Of a stretch of 64,000 nucleotides of DNA, positions 50,176 to 59,215 are shown in pieces. Under the pieces are notes generated by a model. The model had not been told where the DNA came from and did not search any database. It was given only the letters and a program-made list of their open reading frames with translations. The stretch comes from Planktothricoides raciborskii GIHE-MW2 (GTDB lineage Bacteria; Cyanobacteriota; Cyanobacteriia; Cyanobacteriales; Laspinemataceae), in the NCBI RefSeq assembly GCF_040564635.1, contig NZ_CP159837.1, positions 5,071,001 through 5,135,000 on the forward strand, read 5' to 3'. Numbering within the stretch: position 1 is the first letter of the stretch; each line of letters begins with the position of its first letter. Made by a program: the position numbers and the translations under genes.

Positions 50176-51744
50176 ATGCAGAATTTTCATCCGATCGCGT
50201 CTAAATACGAAACCCTCAAAGCCCGTTTGTTAGAAATTAATGATATTACCTCAGCCGCAGGGCTGTTGTACTGGGATCAGGCGACTTATATGCCCCCTGG
50301 AGGGGCCACGGCTAGAGGTCGGCAAATAGCGACTTTGCGACAAATTGCTCATCAAAAGTTCACGGATCCTGCTTTGGGAGAACTCCTGGAAGATTTAAAA
50401 TCTTATGAGGAGAGTCTGGAGTATGATTCAGACGCTGCGAGTTTAATTCGTGTCACCCGTCGCAAGTACCAGAAGGCAATACAAGTCCCGGAAGAATTTA
50501 TGGCGCGAATGTCAAAACACCATTCCGCTACTTACGCAGTTTGGGCAAAAGCGCGGGCTGAAAATGATTTTCGGGCAGTTCAACCTTATTTAGAAAAAAA
50601 TTTAGAGTTAAGCCAAGAAATGGCTAGTTTTTTCCCCGGTTATGAACATATTGCTGACCCGTTGATTGATTTTTATGATTATGGGATGACGGTGGCTCAA
50701 TTACGTCCCCTGTTTACGGATTTAAAGTCAAAGTTAATCCATTTGGTGGAGGCGATCGCCTCTCAACCTCCCATAGACAATTCTTTTTTGCATCAGCATT
50801 TTCCTGAACATCAGCAACTTAATTTTACTCGGAAAGTTGTAACCAGTTTGGGTTATGATTTTAACCGAGGTCGTCAAGACAAAACTCTACATCCGTTTAT
50901 GACCAAATTTTCCCTTGGGGATGTGCGGATCACTACTAGGGTGTATGAAAATGACTTTAGTCAAGCCCTATTTAGTAGTATCCATGAAACGGGTCATGCG
51001 CTTTATGAACAAGGAATTTGCCCCAGTTATGAAGGCAGTCCTCTCGCGAATGGCACCTCTGCGGGAATTCACGAAAGTCAGTCTCGGTTGTGGGAAAATA
51101 CGATCGGTCGCAGTCGCGGTTTTTGGGGTTATTTCTATCCCCAATTACAAGGAGTTTTTCTCAACCAATTGAAGCATATCAGTGTCGATCAATTTTATCG
51201 CGGGATTAATAAAGTTGAGCGATCGCTGATTAGAACTGATGCCGATGAAGTGACTTATAATCTTCATGTGGCGATCCGCTTTGAATTGGAATTAGACTTA
51301 TTAGCAGGTAAATTAACCATACAAGATTTACCCGAAGCTTGGAATCAACGCTATGAGTCTGATTTAGGGATTCGCCCCCAAGGCGATCGCGACGGAGTAA
51401 TGCAAGATGTTCATTGGTATAGCGGTTTAATTGGTGGGCAATTTCAAGGGTACACTTTGGGCAATGCGATCGCCGCCCAAATTTATCAAACAGCCATCCG
51501 CCGCAACCCGGCAATCACAGTAGATATTGAACAAGGAAAATTCGATACTTTACATCAGTGGCTCAAAGAGAATATCTATCAACATGGTAGTAAATATACC
51601 CCCAATGAATTGCTGGAAAGAGTCACAGGTCAACCGCTGACCATTGAACCTTTTATTACATATATTTACCAAAAATATCATGGTCTATATGATTTAAACT
51701 CCTTTAACCTTGGTAAAGATATAGGGCAGGAAATTAATCATTAA
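50176..51744 (+). CDS. M32 family carboxypeptidase
   Basis: About 522 aa from ATG 50176 (MQNFHPIASKYETL); the TTG at 50134 would add 14 unlikely residues. A metal carboxypeptidase (Taq carboxypeptidase family) that trims C-terminal residues. Signature SSIHETGHALYEQG holds the HExxH zinc site, with a downstream Glu in AGIHESQSRLWEN. RTDADEVTYNLHVAIRFELE and WYSGLIGGQFQGYTLG are also family features. Length is normal and the gene is intact. It is monocistronic, with a sus pseudogene just after it. Confidence 0.95.
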   Translation: MQNFHPIASKYETLKARLLEINDITSAAGLLYWDQATYMPPGGATARGRQIATLRQIAHQKFTDPALGELLEDLKSYEESLEYDSDAASLIRVTRRKYQKAIQVPEEFMARMSKHHSATYAVWAKARAENDFRAVQPYLEKNLELSQEMASFFPGYEHIADPLIDFYDYGMTVAQLRPLFTDLKSKLIHLVEAIASQPPIDNSFLHQHFPEHQQLNFTRKVVTSLGYDFNRGRQDKTLHPFMTKFSLGDVRITTRVYENDFSQALFSSIHETGHALYEQGICPSYEGSPLANGTSAGIHESQSRLWENTIGRSRGFWGYFYPQLQGVFLNQLKHISVDQFYRGINKVERSLIRTDADEVTYNLHVAIRFELELDLLAGKLTIQDLPEAWNQRYESDLGIRPQGDRDGVMQDVHWYSGLIGGQFQGYTLGNAIAAQIYQTAIRRNPAITVDIEQGKFDTLHQWLKENIYQHGSKYTPNELLERVTGQPLTIEPFITYIYQKYHGLYDLNSFNLGKDIGQEINH

Positions 51745-51748
51745 GTAA

Positions 51749-52224
51749 TGTGGTTCATGCTTTGGAAAAATCCAAGTATCTGTTTAGTAACCTATACGGG
51801 CAAGAATTATGACTTAATTGCCATGAATTCTGCCAAGTGATTAGCCGCACCTATCAAGAAATTGTTGGCACCTCCGATAGGGTCGGTCAATATGAATCTT
51901 ACCAACGATTCACCATACCGGATTTGTATCATGTAATCGACGGCATCGATTTATTTTCTCCTAAATTTAATGTGGTGCCCCAGGGGTGAATGAAACCGTT
52001 TACTTTCCCTACACCCGCAGTGAAGATCGGGTAAAGTAATTTTTGTCCAACCCGCTTTGTTTGAAGCCTTCTGTTTAACTATTCTCGAAGCGATGATTTC
52101 TGGTTTCTGGAATTATACCTCTAAAGAAAACTGGGAAGATTTATTGCGGTATCTTGAGGTACTGTTTTATTTGATTTATAAGCAACGAGCCAAAAATCTT
52201 TTGCAAGAGCATTTGCAACGGTAA
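51749..52224 (+). pseudogene. Sucrose synthase remnant
   Basis: Frames in sequence read HALEKSKYLFSNLYGQE, then (shifted) YDLIAMNSAK, VISRTYQEIVGTSDRVGQYE, SYQRFTIPDLYHVIDGID, LFSPKFNVVP, a stop, ETVYFPYTRSEDRV, then PALFEAFCLTILEAMISG, and finally FWNYTSKENWEDLLRYLE and the last codons QRAKNLLQEHLQR. These match the central and C-terminal part of plant/cyanobacterial sucrose synthase, with deletions and frameshifts. The N-terminal ~500 residues are missing, so the enzyme is lost here. Confidence 0.88.
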
Positions 52225-52387
52225 ATCACTGACACAAATTGACAATTAGTAATTATCAATTCGTGATAGTCAATTATTTTACCCTAAACCCTACACCCTA
52301 CAACACTCGTAAAAATATCTGGCTGAGGAAAAAAAATTCAAAAACTATCCGGATCTAATGCAACCCTGCCAGTAATCTACCATTACT

Positions 52388-52472
52388 CTTGAAGTTTTTT
52401 CAAGCTCCTTGAGTCAATCAACTACCTAGATATTTATTTCCACGAGTCTGGATTAACCAGGCTCGTTTTTTT
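52388..52472 (+). ncRNA. Candidate small RNA ending in an intrinsic terminator
   Basis: A small hairpin cttgaagttttttcaag (52388-52404) is followed by about 40 nt without obvious pairing, then the hairpin gagtctgg-attaa-ccaggctc (52444-52464) and seven T (52466-52472). This order (stem, open middle, terminator) is common in bacterial small RNAs. I compared it with Yfr1 and do not see its conserved middle motif. The terminator may instead belong to the dead sus gene. Confidence 0.35.
52444..52472 (+). terminator. Intrinsic terminator
   Basis: An 8-bp stem with one G-T pair (gagtctgg / ccaggctc), a 5-nt loop, and a run of seven T. No intact plus-strand gene ends nearby. Confidence 0.75.
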
Positions 52473-52483
52473 GATCGTTTTAA

Positions 52484-52529
52484 CCATAAAATAGTCAGGG
52501 AGGATTTATTCTCCCTGACTATTTTATGG
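52484..52529. repeat. Perfect 18-bp inverted repeat
   Basis: ccataaaatagtcaggga (52484-52501) pairs without mismatch with tccctgactattttatgg (52512-52529) across a 10-nt loop. There is no T run after either arm, so it is not a typical terminator. Confidence 0.8.
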
Positions 52530-52657
52530 AGCGAAATAATTTAGAGCAAAATTCAGATATAGCGGTTATTATTGTTCGGGAAGTACAGAGGTTGTCTGGA
52601 TTCCCGCGCGGGAATGACAGGGTTTTTTTGTACTTCATAAATCTGACAAGTGCTGTA

Positions 52658-53428
52658 TTATATGCGATCGGGATCTAAACCGAGTTCGCGCAATTTAGCC
52701 GCGAATTTTTCCGCCCGTTGGCGTTCTTGTTCCGCCCGTTGGCGTTCTTGTTCCGCCCGTTGGCGTTCTTGTTCCGCTTGTTCACTACTCCATAATAAGA
52801 GATTTCCGTCTCGATCCCACCATCTCAACCAGTTGATAGTTTGTCCCAGTCTTTCTCCGTGCCAAATTCCCAAAAATAACTCTAATTCGGGAATCCAATA
52901 GCGCCCATTTTCCAGCGCCGATATTAGATGATATTTTTCATTCTGCAAACAGCGGACTTCTAAACTGGTTTCATAAGGATCGTAGGTGATATAAGTGGGG
53001 ACTTTAAGGATTTGCTCGTAAAAATAGAGCTTGCCATAGGGTGGAGTCGATCGCACCGAAAGTTCTCCACATTCATTATCTGAAAGAAATTCCATCACCA
53101 CAGCCACCGGATCCCCTTCTAAATTAGGGGTATAACTGCGACGAATCACTCCAGCTTCTACGGGTTTAACTTGGGGAACATAGAGCCAGTCGGGGGCTTT
53201 AACAATGATTTTTTTGTTAATCGTGGCAACTAATCCAAAGTTAGAACCAATTAGCATTTGAGGTTGGATTAATCCTGCGGATCCCAAAGCATCAGTTAAT
53301 GCTGCCGCGAGGATTGGTTGTTGAATATTCTCCACAGGATCGTCTGGTAAAATAAAGTCTGCCGGAAGTGCATTCCAAGTAACAGTTGGTTCTGTTTTTT
53401 GTTTGACAGGTTGAATTTGTAGAACCAT
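52658..53428 (-). CDS. Uma2-family endonuclease with C-terminal coiled-coil repeat
   Basis: A 256-aa Uma2 protein of a third subtype: PDDPVENIQQPILAAALTDAL, KAPDWLYVPQVKP (acidic), VAVVMEFLSDNECGE (core Glu), YDPYETSLEV and YWIPELELFLGIW. The last ~50 residues are a coiled coil built of tandem EQERQRA units (21-bp DNA repeats at about 52705-52775), followed by AAKLRELGLDPDRI, the standard end of this subtype. Repeat number may vary between strains. Start ATG 53428. Confidence 0.9.
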   Translation of the reverse strand: MVLQIQPVKQKTEPTVTWNALPADFILPDDPVENIQQPILAAALTDALGSAGLIQPQMLIGSNFGLVATINKKIIVKAPDWLYVPQVKPVEAGVIRRSYTPNLEGDPVAVVMEFLSDNECGELSVRSTPPYGKLYFYEQILKVPTYITYDPYETSLEVRCLQNEKYHLISALENGRYWIPELELFLGIWHGERLGQTINWLRWWDRDGNLLLWSSEQAEQERQRAEQERQRAEQERQRAEKFAAKLRELGLDPDRI

Positions 53429-54065
53429 TTTTGCTTATCCATCTTACGGCTTATATTATACTACAGTGGTTTTCAGGTTGGTAAACCACAAATATCCGTA
53501 AGGGCGAAGCATTCTGGTACAAAATTTTTTATTTTGTTCCAGAGATTATATGCGGTCATGCTTTGCCCCTACAAATATATGTGGTTTTCTCAGTAGAAAA
53601 ACGCTGTAATATAGGATTTACGCATTCCCTTTATATATGGAAATTTGCGTAAGTCATATTGTAATTATAAATCATTTTTTTATGATATATATTTTTTCAC
53701 ATAAAAATATACATAATTTTCCTTGGATATTACGTTAATAACCCCCAAAAAAACATTAAAAATGCCACTTGGCTTGTGAGCCTGGGAAAGCCTTGTCGAT
53801 TATTAATTTAGATTATTGTATGATTATTGACAAATCTTTGTGAATAAACGCGAAAGCGGTAATTGATTTTTAATTGATTTTTAATTGATTTTAGAGGGTA
53901 TGTTTCTGGCCAACAGACTTTGGTATCCGATATCTAGATGGTTTATTTTATTGAATATAAAAAATGATAATTTTTTATGGAGACAAAAAAACATGGATTA
54001 ATGCTGGTTGATTATTGAGTATTTTACTGTTTTTTAAATTAAAAAAAAATTTTTTAAGATAAATT
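53429..54065. other. AT-rich gap with one hairpin element
   Basis: A hairpin-type element lies at 53500-53575 (left arm gcgaagcattctggtac with inner gtacaaaa, right ttgttccag... then atgcggtcatgctttgcccctac), so its arms are of mixed type. A short inverted pair ttacgcat...tttgcgtaag is at 53615-53655. Three ttttaattgatt units are at 53862-53894. The rest is AT-rich with no gene. Confidence 0.6.
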
Positions 54066-54641
54066 TCAATTTTCATTACTATTTTTTGAGCCAATGATTA
54101 GATTAATCGTTGCGGCTAAAACCTCAGATTTTTTGGAGCCAATTAAAATTTTTGAACCATTGATAAGTTCGATTTGCACCCCGCGATTGCCACTAACATT
54201 ATATGCCGTTCCTTTTGCTCCCAAGCGCACTCCCCAACCGCCATATTCTTGCAAAGGTTTATATTTAATCGCGGTACAATTTTGCATATTTTTAAAGTAA
54301 ATTTTAATTGGAAAAAATAATAAAGGATAAAAGCTGATTACCAAGCCATCGCTTCTAATTTCAGTGACTAATTTTGTGACATAAAATACCCACGGTAAGC
54401 CGATGCCAAAAATTAGCCCAAATAGGATTAAAATAATATGGAGAACCCAATGGTCTTGCCAGTCAGAATCTAAGAAAAAAGGACTCAGTGCAGCCCAAAG
54501 CGCCGTTACGGATGTGCCAGTGAGTACGATCCAAATCCAAGGCTGACGGAATTGTTGCACTTCGCGAAATAATAAGGTGGCGCAATCCTTCTCTGTGATG
54601 CTCATTTCTTCGGCCATTGATGGCCATTCGAGTTTGTCCAC
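54066..54641 (-). CDS. DUF6141-like membrane protein
   Basis: A 191-aa protein with two membrane spans (IWIVLTGTSVTALWAALSPF and ILILFGLIFGIGLPWVFYV) followed by a small PH-like beta domain (EIRSDGLVISFYPL, CTAIKYKPLQEYGGWGVRLG, GVQIELINGSKILIGSK). This is the layout of DUF6141 proteins (from memory); function unknown. ATG 54608 (MSITEKD) may be the true start instead of 54641. The frame is clean. Confidence 0.75.
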   Translation of the reverse strand: MDKLEWPSMAEEMSITEKDCATLLFREVQQFRQPWIWIVLTGTSVTALWAALSPFFLDSDWQDHWVLHIILILFGLIFGIGLPWVFYVTKLVTEIRSDGLVISFYPLLFFPIKIYFKNMQNCTAIKYKPLQEYGGWGVRLGAKGTAYNVSGNRGVQIELINGSKILIGSKKSEVLAATINLIIGSKNSNEN

Positions 54642-55095
54642 GACTTTCTCCTCTACTCCCTGATCGAGTTGTTTTCAAGTTTTTAAGATGATGGTGGATA
54701 CTCAGTTGGTTTGAGTCTTTCTAAAATCCGCTCAAAATCTCAGCAAAATCTCAGCAAAATCTGAAACCGGAAATTAGGTGACTGGGTATCTATGGTATTT
54801 ATACCCTCAAGTCTATAGTATGCCCAATAGTATGCCCAAGATGTGCTCGACCGATCGCCCCTGAAAAGACCAGCGATCGCCCCTCCAGAGGATCAATTCT
54901 GCCCCCAGATAAGGGCGATCACCCCTCAAAATGTGGCGATCGGCAGATAATCAGGGGCATTTTTTGTTAAAATTTTATAGATTAGTCAACAAAAATTAAC
55001 ATTTTGGTCGAGAATGGGGGTCTGGTTGATAAAATCAACCCCATTAGGTAGTCTCAGCACCAGCCCCCCTTAATTTAAAACTTCAAAGATTAGAT
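54642..55095. other. Gap upstream of trpS with HIP1-type sites
   Basis: No gene. HIP1-like sites with a shared gatcgcccct cluster at about 54851, 54881 and 54915. The stretch ggggtctggttgataaaatcaacccc at 55017-55042 contains a short hairpin (ggttgat/atcaacc). It could be a leader element of trpS, but there is no peptide rich in Trp codons, so I do not call a classical attenuator. Confidence 0.4.
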
Positions 55096-56106
55096 ATGGC
55101 AAAACAGCGCGTGCTCTCCGGAGTTCAACCGACCGGAAATTTACATCTGGGTAACTATTTAGGAGCAATTCGCAATTGGGTTGAACAACAAAGCCAGTAT
55201 GACAATTTCTTCTGTGTGGTGGATTTACACGCCATCACCGTACCCCATAATCCAGCAACTCTGGCAGAAGACACTTACACCATTGCTGCCCTGTATTTGG
55301 CTTGTGGCATTGATTTGGAGTATTCCACCATTTTTGTCCAGTCCCATGTATCTGCCCATAGCGAACTGGCATGGCTACTGAACTGTATCACCCCACTCAA
55401 CTGGCTGCAAGACATGATCCAGTTTAAAGAGAAAGCATTGCGTCAAGGGGAAAATGTCAGTGCTGGTTTATTGAATTACCCGGTACTTATGGCCGCAGAT
55501 ATTTTATTGTATCAAGCGGATCGGGTGCCGGTGGGAGAAGACCAAAAGCAACATTTAGAACTCACTCGTGATATTGCGGTGCGGGTGAATCACCAATTTG
55601 GCAAGAAAAAAGAGCCTGTGCTGAAACTACCAACCCCCCTGATCCAAAAAGAAGGGGCAAGGGTGATGAGTTTGACTGATGGCAGGAGTAAAATGTCTAA
55701 GTCCGATCCGTCGGAAATGAGTCGGATTAATGTGCTGGATTCTCCAGAGGCGATCGCGAAAAAAATCAAGCGCTGTAAAACGGACATGGTAAAAGGGTTG
55801 TGGTTTGACGATCCCGAACGTCCCGAATGCAATAACCTGCTGACGATTTATTCTCTGTTGAGCGGCAAAACTAAGGAAGAAGTGGCCGCCGAATGTCAGG
55901 ATATGGGCTGGGGTCAATTTAAACCGTTGCTCACAGAAACGACCATTGCTGCCCTACAACCGATTCAAGAAAAATATCACGCGGTCATGGATGACCGGGG
56001 TTATTTAGAATCGGTGTTACGAGAAGGCAGAGAAAAGGCAAGCGCGATCGCCAATCAAACTCTCCACCAAGTAAAAACTGCTCTGGGTTATTCCCATCCC
56101 CTGTAA
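55096..56106 (+). CDS. trpS: tryptophanyl-tRNA synthetase
   Basis: A 336-aa class I aminoacyl-tRNA synthetase charging tRNA-Trp. The HIGH-type motif is NLHLGNYLGAI, the ATP loop VGEDQKQHLELTRDIA, and the KMSKS motif GRSKMSKSDPSE. Length and all landmarks fit the bacterial TrpRS family. Start ATG 55096. A strong terminator follows, so transcription ends before the metF-like gene. Confidence 0.97.
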   Translation: MAKQRVLSGVQPTGNLHLGNYLGAIRNWVEQQSQYDNFFCVVDLHAITVPHNPATLAEDTYTIAALYLACGIDLEYSTIFVQSHVSAHSELAWLLNCITPLNWLQDMIQFKEKALRQGENVSAGLLNYPVLMAADILLYQADRVPVGEDQKQHLELTRDIAVRVNHQFGKKKEPVLKLPTPLIQKEGARVMSLTDGRSKMSKSDPSEMSRINVLDSPEAIAKKIKRCKTDMVKGLWFDDPERPECNNLLTIYSLLSGKTKEEVAAECQDMGWGQFKPLLTETTIAALQPIQEKYHAVMDDRGYLESVLREGREKASAIANQTLHQVKTALGYSHPL

Positions 56107-56143
56107 CTCCATTTTCAGTGGGAAACTGAGAAGAAAAGATATT

Positions 56144-56205
56144 AAACTAAAATAGAAGCCGGTGAAGTTTCAAGGTGAAGTTTCAACTGGCTTCTATTTT
56201 AGTTT
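56144..56205 (+). terminator. Intrinsic terminator of trpS
   Basis: A 17-bp perfect stem (aaactaaaatagaagcc / ggcttctattttagttt; 56144-56160 and 56189-56205) ends in a T-rich tract. The 28-nt loop contains a direct repeat, ggtgaagtttcaa, twice. Confidence 0.9.
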
Positions 56206-56251
56206 TTCCTGGAAAAATTGTAACCCTTAAAACCCTTAAATCTTAATTATT

Positions 56252-57181
56252 ATGACTGCACAAACCCCTGCCAATCTGTCCCAATCAGAACCAGCCGTCT
56301 CTCGGTTTGCGGCGGCAATTAAAGCCGGTGAATTTTTAATCACCGCAGAAGTAATGCCCCCGAAAGGAGGCGATCCGAAAGATATGTTAGAAATGGCTCA
56401 AGGTCTAAAAAATCGGGTTCATGCGGTGAATATCACTGACGGCAGTCGGGCAGTGGTGCGGATGTCTCCGGTGGTGGCATCGGCAATTTTATGGCAAAAT
56501 GGCATTGAACCGATTTGTCAAATTGCCTGTCGCGATCGCAACCGAATTGGCTTACAAGCAGACCTGATGGGCGCCCATGCCCTCGGAATTCGCAACATTC
56601 TAGCACTCACTGGCGACCCCGTAAACGCAGGGGATCATCCAGACGCCAAAAGTGTGTTTGATTTAGAATCCGTGCGCCTATTAAAGCTGATTAATTCCCT
56701 CAATCAAGGCTTTGACTGGAACTATAATCCTTTAACCAACGGTCCGACCAATTTATTTGCCGGTGCCGCCGTCGATCCCCAGAGTAAAAGTTGGTCTGGT
56801 TTACAAAGTCGCTTTGAGAAAAAAGTTGAAGCCGGGGCGCAATTTTTCCAAAGTCAATTAATTTGTGATTTTGACCGACTGGACAAATTTATGCTTGAAA
56901 TTGCTGCCGGAAGCAATAAACCAATTTTAGCCGGAATCTTCCTGTTAAAATCTGCCAAAAATGCGGCATTTATTAATCGTTGTGTCCCCGGAGTGAACAT
57001 TCCTGATTCTATTATTAGTCGGTTGGCGAATGCCAAAAATCAACTGCGCGAAGGGATGTTAATTGCCGCCGAACAAGTGAAAATGGCCAGCCAAATTTGT
57101 CACGGAGTGCATCTGATGGCGGTAAAACGGGAGGATTTAATTCCAGAAATTCTCGATTTGGCGGGAATTTCACCGCTGTAG
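56252..57181 (+). CDS. methylenetetrahydrofolate reductase family protein
   Basis: A 309-aa TIM-barrel protein of the MetF family, which reduces 5,10-methylene-THF to 5-methyl-THF using FAD and NAD(P)H. Landmarks: FLITAEVMPPKGGDPKDM (catalytic Glu region), VHAVNITDGSRAVVRMS, RNRIGLQADLMGAHALGIRNILALTGDP, and FFQSQLICDFDRLDKF. It matches the cyanobacterial MetF-like form, which differs somewhat from E. coli MetF in its N-terminus. Start ATG 56252; stop 57181. Confidence 0.9.
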   Translation: MTAQTPANLSQSEPAVSRFAAAIKAGEFLITAEVMPPKGGDPKDMLEMAQGLKNRVHAVNITDGSRAVVRMSPVVASAILWQNGIEPICQIACRDRNRIGLQADLMGAHALGIRNILALTGDPVNAGDHPDAKSVFDLESVRLLKLINSLNQGFDWNYNPLTNGPTNLFAGAAVDPQSKSWSGLQSRFEKKVEAGAQFFQSQLICDFDRLDKFMLEIAAGSNKPILAGIFLLKSAKNAAFINRCVPGVNIPDSIISRLANAKNQLREGMLIAAEQVKMASQICHGVHLMAVKREDLIPEILDLAGISPL

Positions 57182-57293
57182 TGATAATAAGGCAGTCTTT
57201 CTAGGTAAGATAAATCTTATTTGCCATTGCACTAATCCGCCGTGGCTGAAGACCTGATCTGTTATGTAACCTTTTAACCACAAGGAACAGAAA

Positions 57294-58823
57294 ATGACTA
57301 TTGCCACAGAGAATGCTGCAACCATTGCCATTGTTATGCTGGCTTTCGGCATATTGGCTTGGGGATATAATCGAGCGAAACCGTTTGGCAAACTGGGCAT
57401 CTTAGCTTGGCTGCAATCCGTTGTGCTGATGGCTCCCTGGTTGCTATTCTTTGGTTTATTTGCGATCGGGATTTATCTAAACCTGGCGGGAATTTTATTT
57501 TTAATTGTTGCATCGGCAGGTTTATATATTTACCTGGGAAAACAATTACGGGCCGCAGGTCAAGATGAAATCTTGCAACAACGAGCCGCCAAATTGCTTG
57601 CGGAAAAGCAACAAGAAGAAGAGCAAATGCGAGAACAAAAAGCGGATAAGTTCTCTTCTTTGCCAGATTCAGCTTTGGCCGATTCAGCAAATGCCCGCAC
57701 TCCAGAAATGATGCGAATGCCTCTGGAAGATTTAAAACAAATCCAGGGCATTTTTGGCATTGATACCTTTTTTGCCACGGAAACCATTCCTTATCAAGAA
57801 GGAGTGATTTTTAAAGGCAATTTACGGGGAGAACTGGAGGCATCATACCAACATTTATCGGCATCATTGCAGGAACGGATGGGCGATCGCTACCGACTAT
57901 TTTTTATTGCTAACCCAGAAGAAAAGCCGGTAGTGATTATCTTACCCAAGTCCAGCGAACCACAACCGGCGACCATTGCCCAAAAAGTTCTCTCGGTTGT
58001 TCTATTCATAGCCACCATTGCCACCACCTTAGAAACTGGCGGTTTATTTTTCGGGTTCGACTTTTTTAATAACCCCAGTCGATTCACCGAAATATTGCCG
58101 ATCACATTAGGAATTTGGCTAATTTTACTCACCCATGAAATCGCCCACCAAGTGTTAGCCAAACGCCACAATGTGCGGTTATCTTGGCCGTTTTTCATTC
58201 CTACTTGGCAAATTGGCTCATTTGGTGCCTTCAACCGATTTGAGTCACTTTTACCCAACCGTCAGGTACTTTTTGATGTGGCATTTGCTGGCCCTGCGGC
58301 TGGTGGGCTGGTTTCTCTGGCGATGTTACTCATCGGTTTAATTCTCTCCCATGAAGGCAGTTTCTTTGAAATTCCTTCTGACTTTTTCCAAGGTTCAATA
58401 TTAGTCGGCACCTTATCAAAAGTTGTCCTAGGAAATGCTTTACAACAGCCCGTTGTAGATGTTCATCCCCTGATGATTATGGGCTGGTTAGGCTTAGTGA
58501 TTAACGCGATTAATTTAATGCCTGCGGGTCAGTTAGATGGGGGGCGAATTATGCAGGCAATTTATGGGCGAAAAATTGCGGGTCGGGCTACTTTGGCCAC
58601 GATTTTGGTCTTGGGGCTTGCCTCATTTGTGAATCCTTTGGCGCTTTATTGGGCCGTGGTGATTCTAATTTTACAACGCAGTTTAGAACGTCCTTGTCTG
58701 AATGATTTGAAGGAAACCGATGATGCTCGCGCTGCATTAGGTTTGCTGGCGTTATTTCTGATGTTGGCCACCTTATTGCCTTTAACTCCCGGTTTAGCCG
58801 GTCGTCTGGGAATTGGTAGTTAA
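57294..58823 (+). CDS. site-2 protease (M50) family membrane protease
   Basis: A 509-aa intramembrane zinc protease resembling the plant chloroplast EGY group. It has N-terminal spans (IAIVMLAFGILAWGY; VVLMAPWLLFFGLFAIGIYL), a charged region (KQQEEEQMREQKADK), a soluble domain with FFATETIPYQEGVIFKGNLRGE, and the metal site HEIAHQ followed by the second site NLMPAGQLDGGRI. It cuts membrane-bound substrates; target unknown. Start ATG 57294. It lies 112 bp after the MetF gene, possibly co-transcribed. Confidence 0.93.
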   Translation: MTIATENAATIAIVMLAFGILAWGYNRAKPFGKLGILAWLQSVVLMAPWLLFFGLFAIGIYLNLAGILFLIVASAGLYIYLGKQLRAAGQDEILQQRAAKLLAEKQQEEEQMREQKADKFSSLPDSALADSANARTPEMMRMPLEDLKQIQGIFGIDTFFATETIPYQEGVIFKGNLRGELEASYQHLSASLQERMGDRYRLFFIANPEEKPVVIILPKSSEPQPATIAQKVLSVVLFIATIATTLETGGLFFGFDFFNNPSRFTEILPITLGIWLILLTHEIAHQVLAKRHNVRLSWPFFIPTWQIGSFGAFNRFESLLPNRQVLFDVAFAGPAAGGLVSLAMLLIGLILSHEGSFFEIPSDFFQGSILVGTLSKVVLGNALQQPVVDVHPLMIMGWLGLVINAINLMPAGQLDGGRIMQAIYGRKIAGRATLATILVLGLASFVNPLALYWAVVILILQRSLERPCLNDLKETDDARAALGLLALFLMLATLLPLTPGLAGRLGIGS

Positions 58824-58864
58824 AAATTAGATGACTACCGAGAAACCGGGTTTCTTTCATGCTA

Positions 58865-58974
58865 AACCCGGTTTCTTTGGTTTATTTACTCGCCGTTCTT
58901 AAGTTAAACTGGTAATGTAAGAAATAAAGCGATCGTGAGGCGGCAATGGCTACACTTCAGATTGAAAATTTACC
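58865..58974. repeat. Duplicated 5' cassette, first copy (second at 59715-59824)
   Basis: A 64-bp segment (58865-58928 and 59715-59778; one mismatch) starts in a gaaacccggtttc arm and ends in gaaataaa. It is followed by 17 nt that differ, then an identical ATGGCTACACTTCAGATTG coding start (to about 58974 / 59824). Both copies sit directly upstream of toxin-antitoxin operons. The segment probably carries the promoter; the ttaaactggtaatgtaag core may hold a -10 box. Confidence 0.88.
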
Positions 58975-59215
58975 TGATGAACTATACTATCAAATTCAAG
59001 GTCTGGCCTCTGAAAAAAATTTTACTGTTAATGAGGCAGTCATTCATTTATTGCAGCAATCATTTCAGTCCGACAAGTTAATGGGCGATCGAGGAAAAGA
59101 GAGCCAACATATCTCAGAAATTTTACAAAATATTCGGAGTCGTCCCCGAGTTAACCCCAGGGATTTTGGACTCATGGATAGCACAGTTTTAATTCGCGAG
59201 GATCGCCAACGATGA
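58946..59215 (+). CDS. FitA/VapB-like ribbon-helix-helix antitoxin
   Basis: An 89-aa protein: N-terminal strand-helix-helix ATLQIENLPDELYYQIQGLA...TVNEAVIHLLQQSF, then a toxin-binding tail (SRPRVNPRDFGLMDSTVLIRED). This is the FitA-type RHH family that represses its own operon and neutralises a PIN toxin. Its stop overlaps the toxin start by 4 bases (ATGA). It sits behind the duplicated promoter cassette. Confidence 0.85.
   Translation: MATLQIENLPDELYYQIQGLASEKNFTVNEAVIHLLQQSFQSDKLMGDRGKESQHISEILQNIRSRPRVNPRDFGLMDSTVLIREDRQR

Noticed and set aside
54960..55095. Trp attenuator before trpS
   Set aside because: No short leader peptide with Trp codons and no alternative terminator stems; only one small hairpin.
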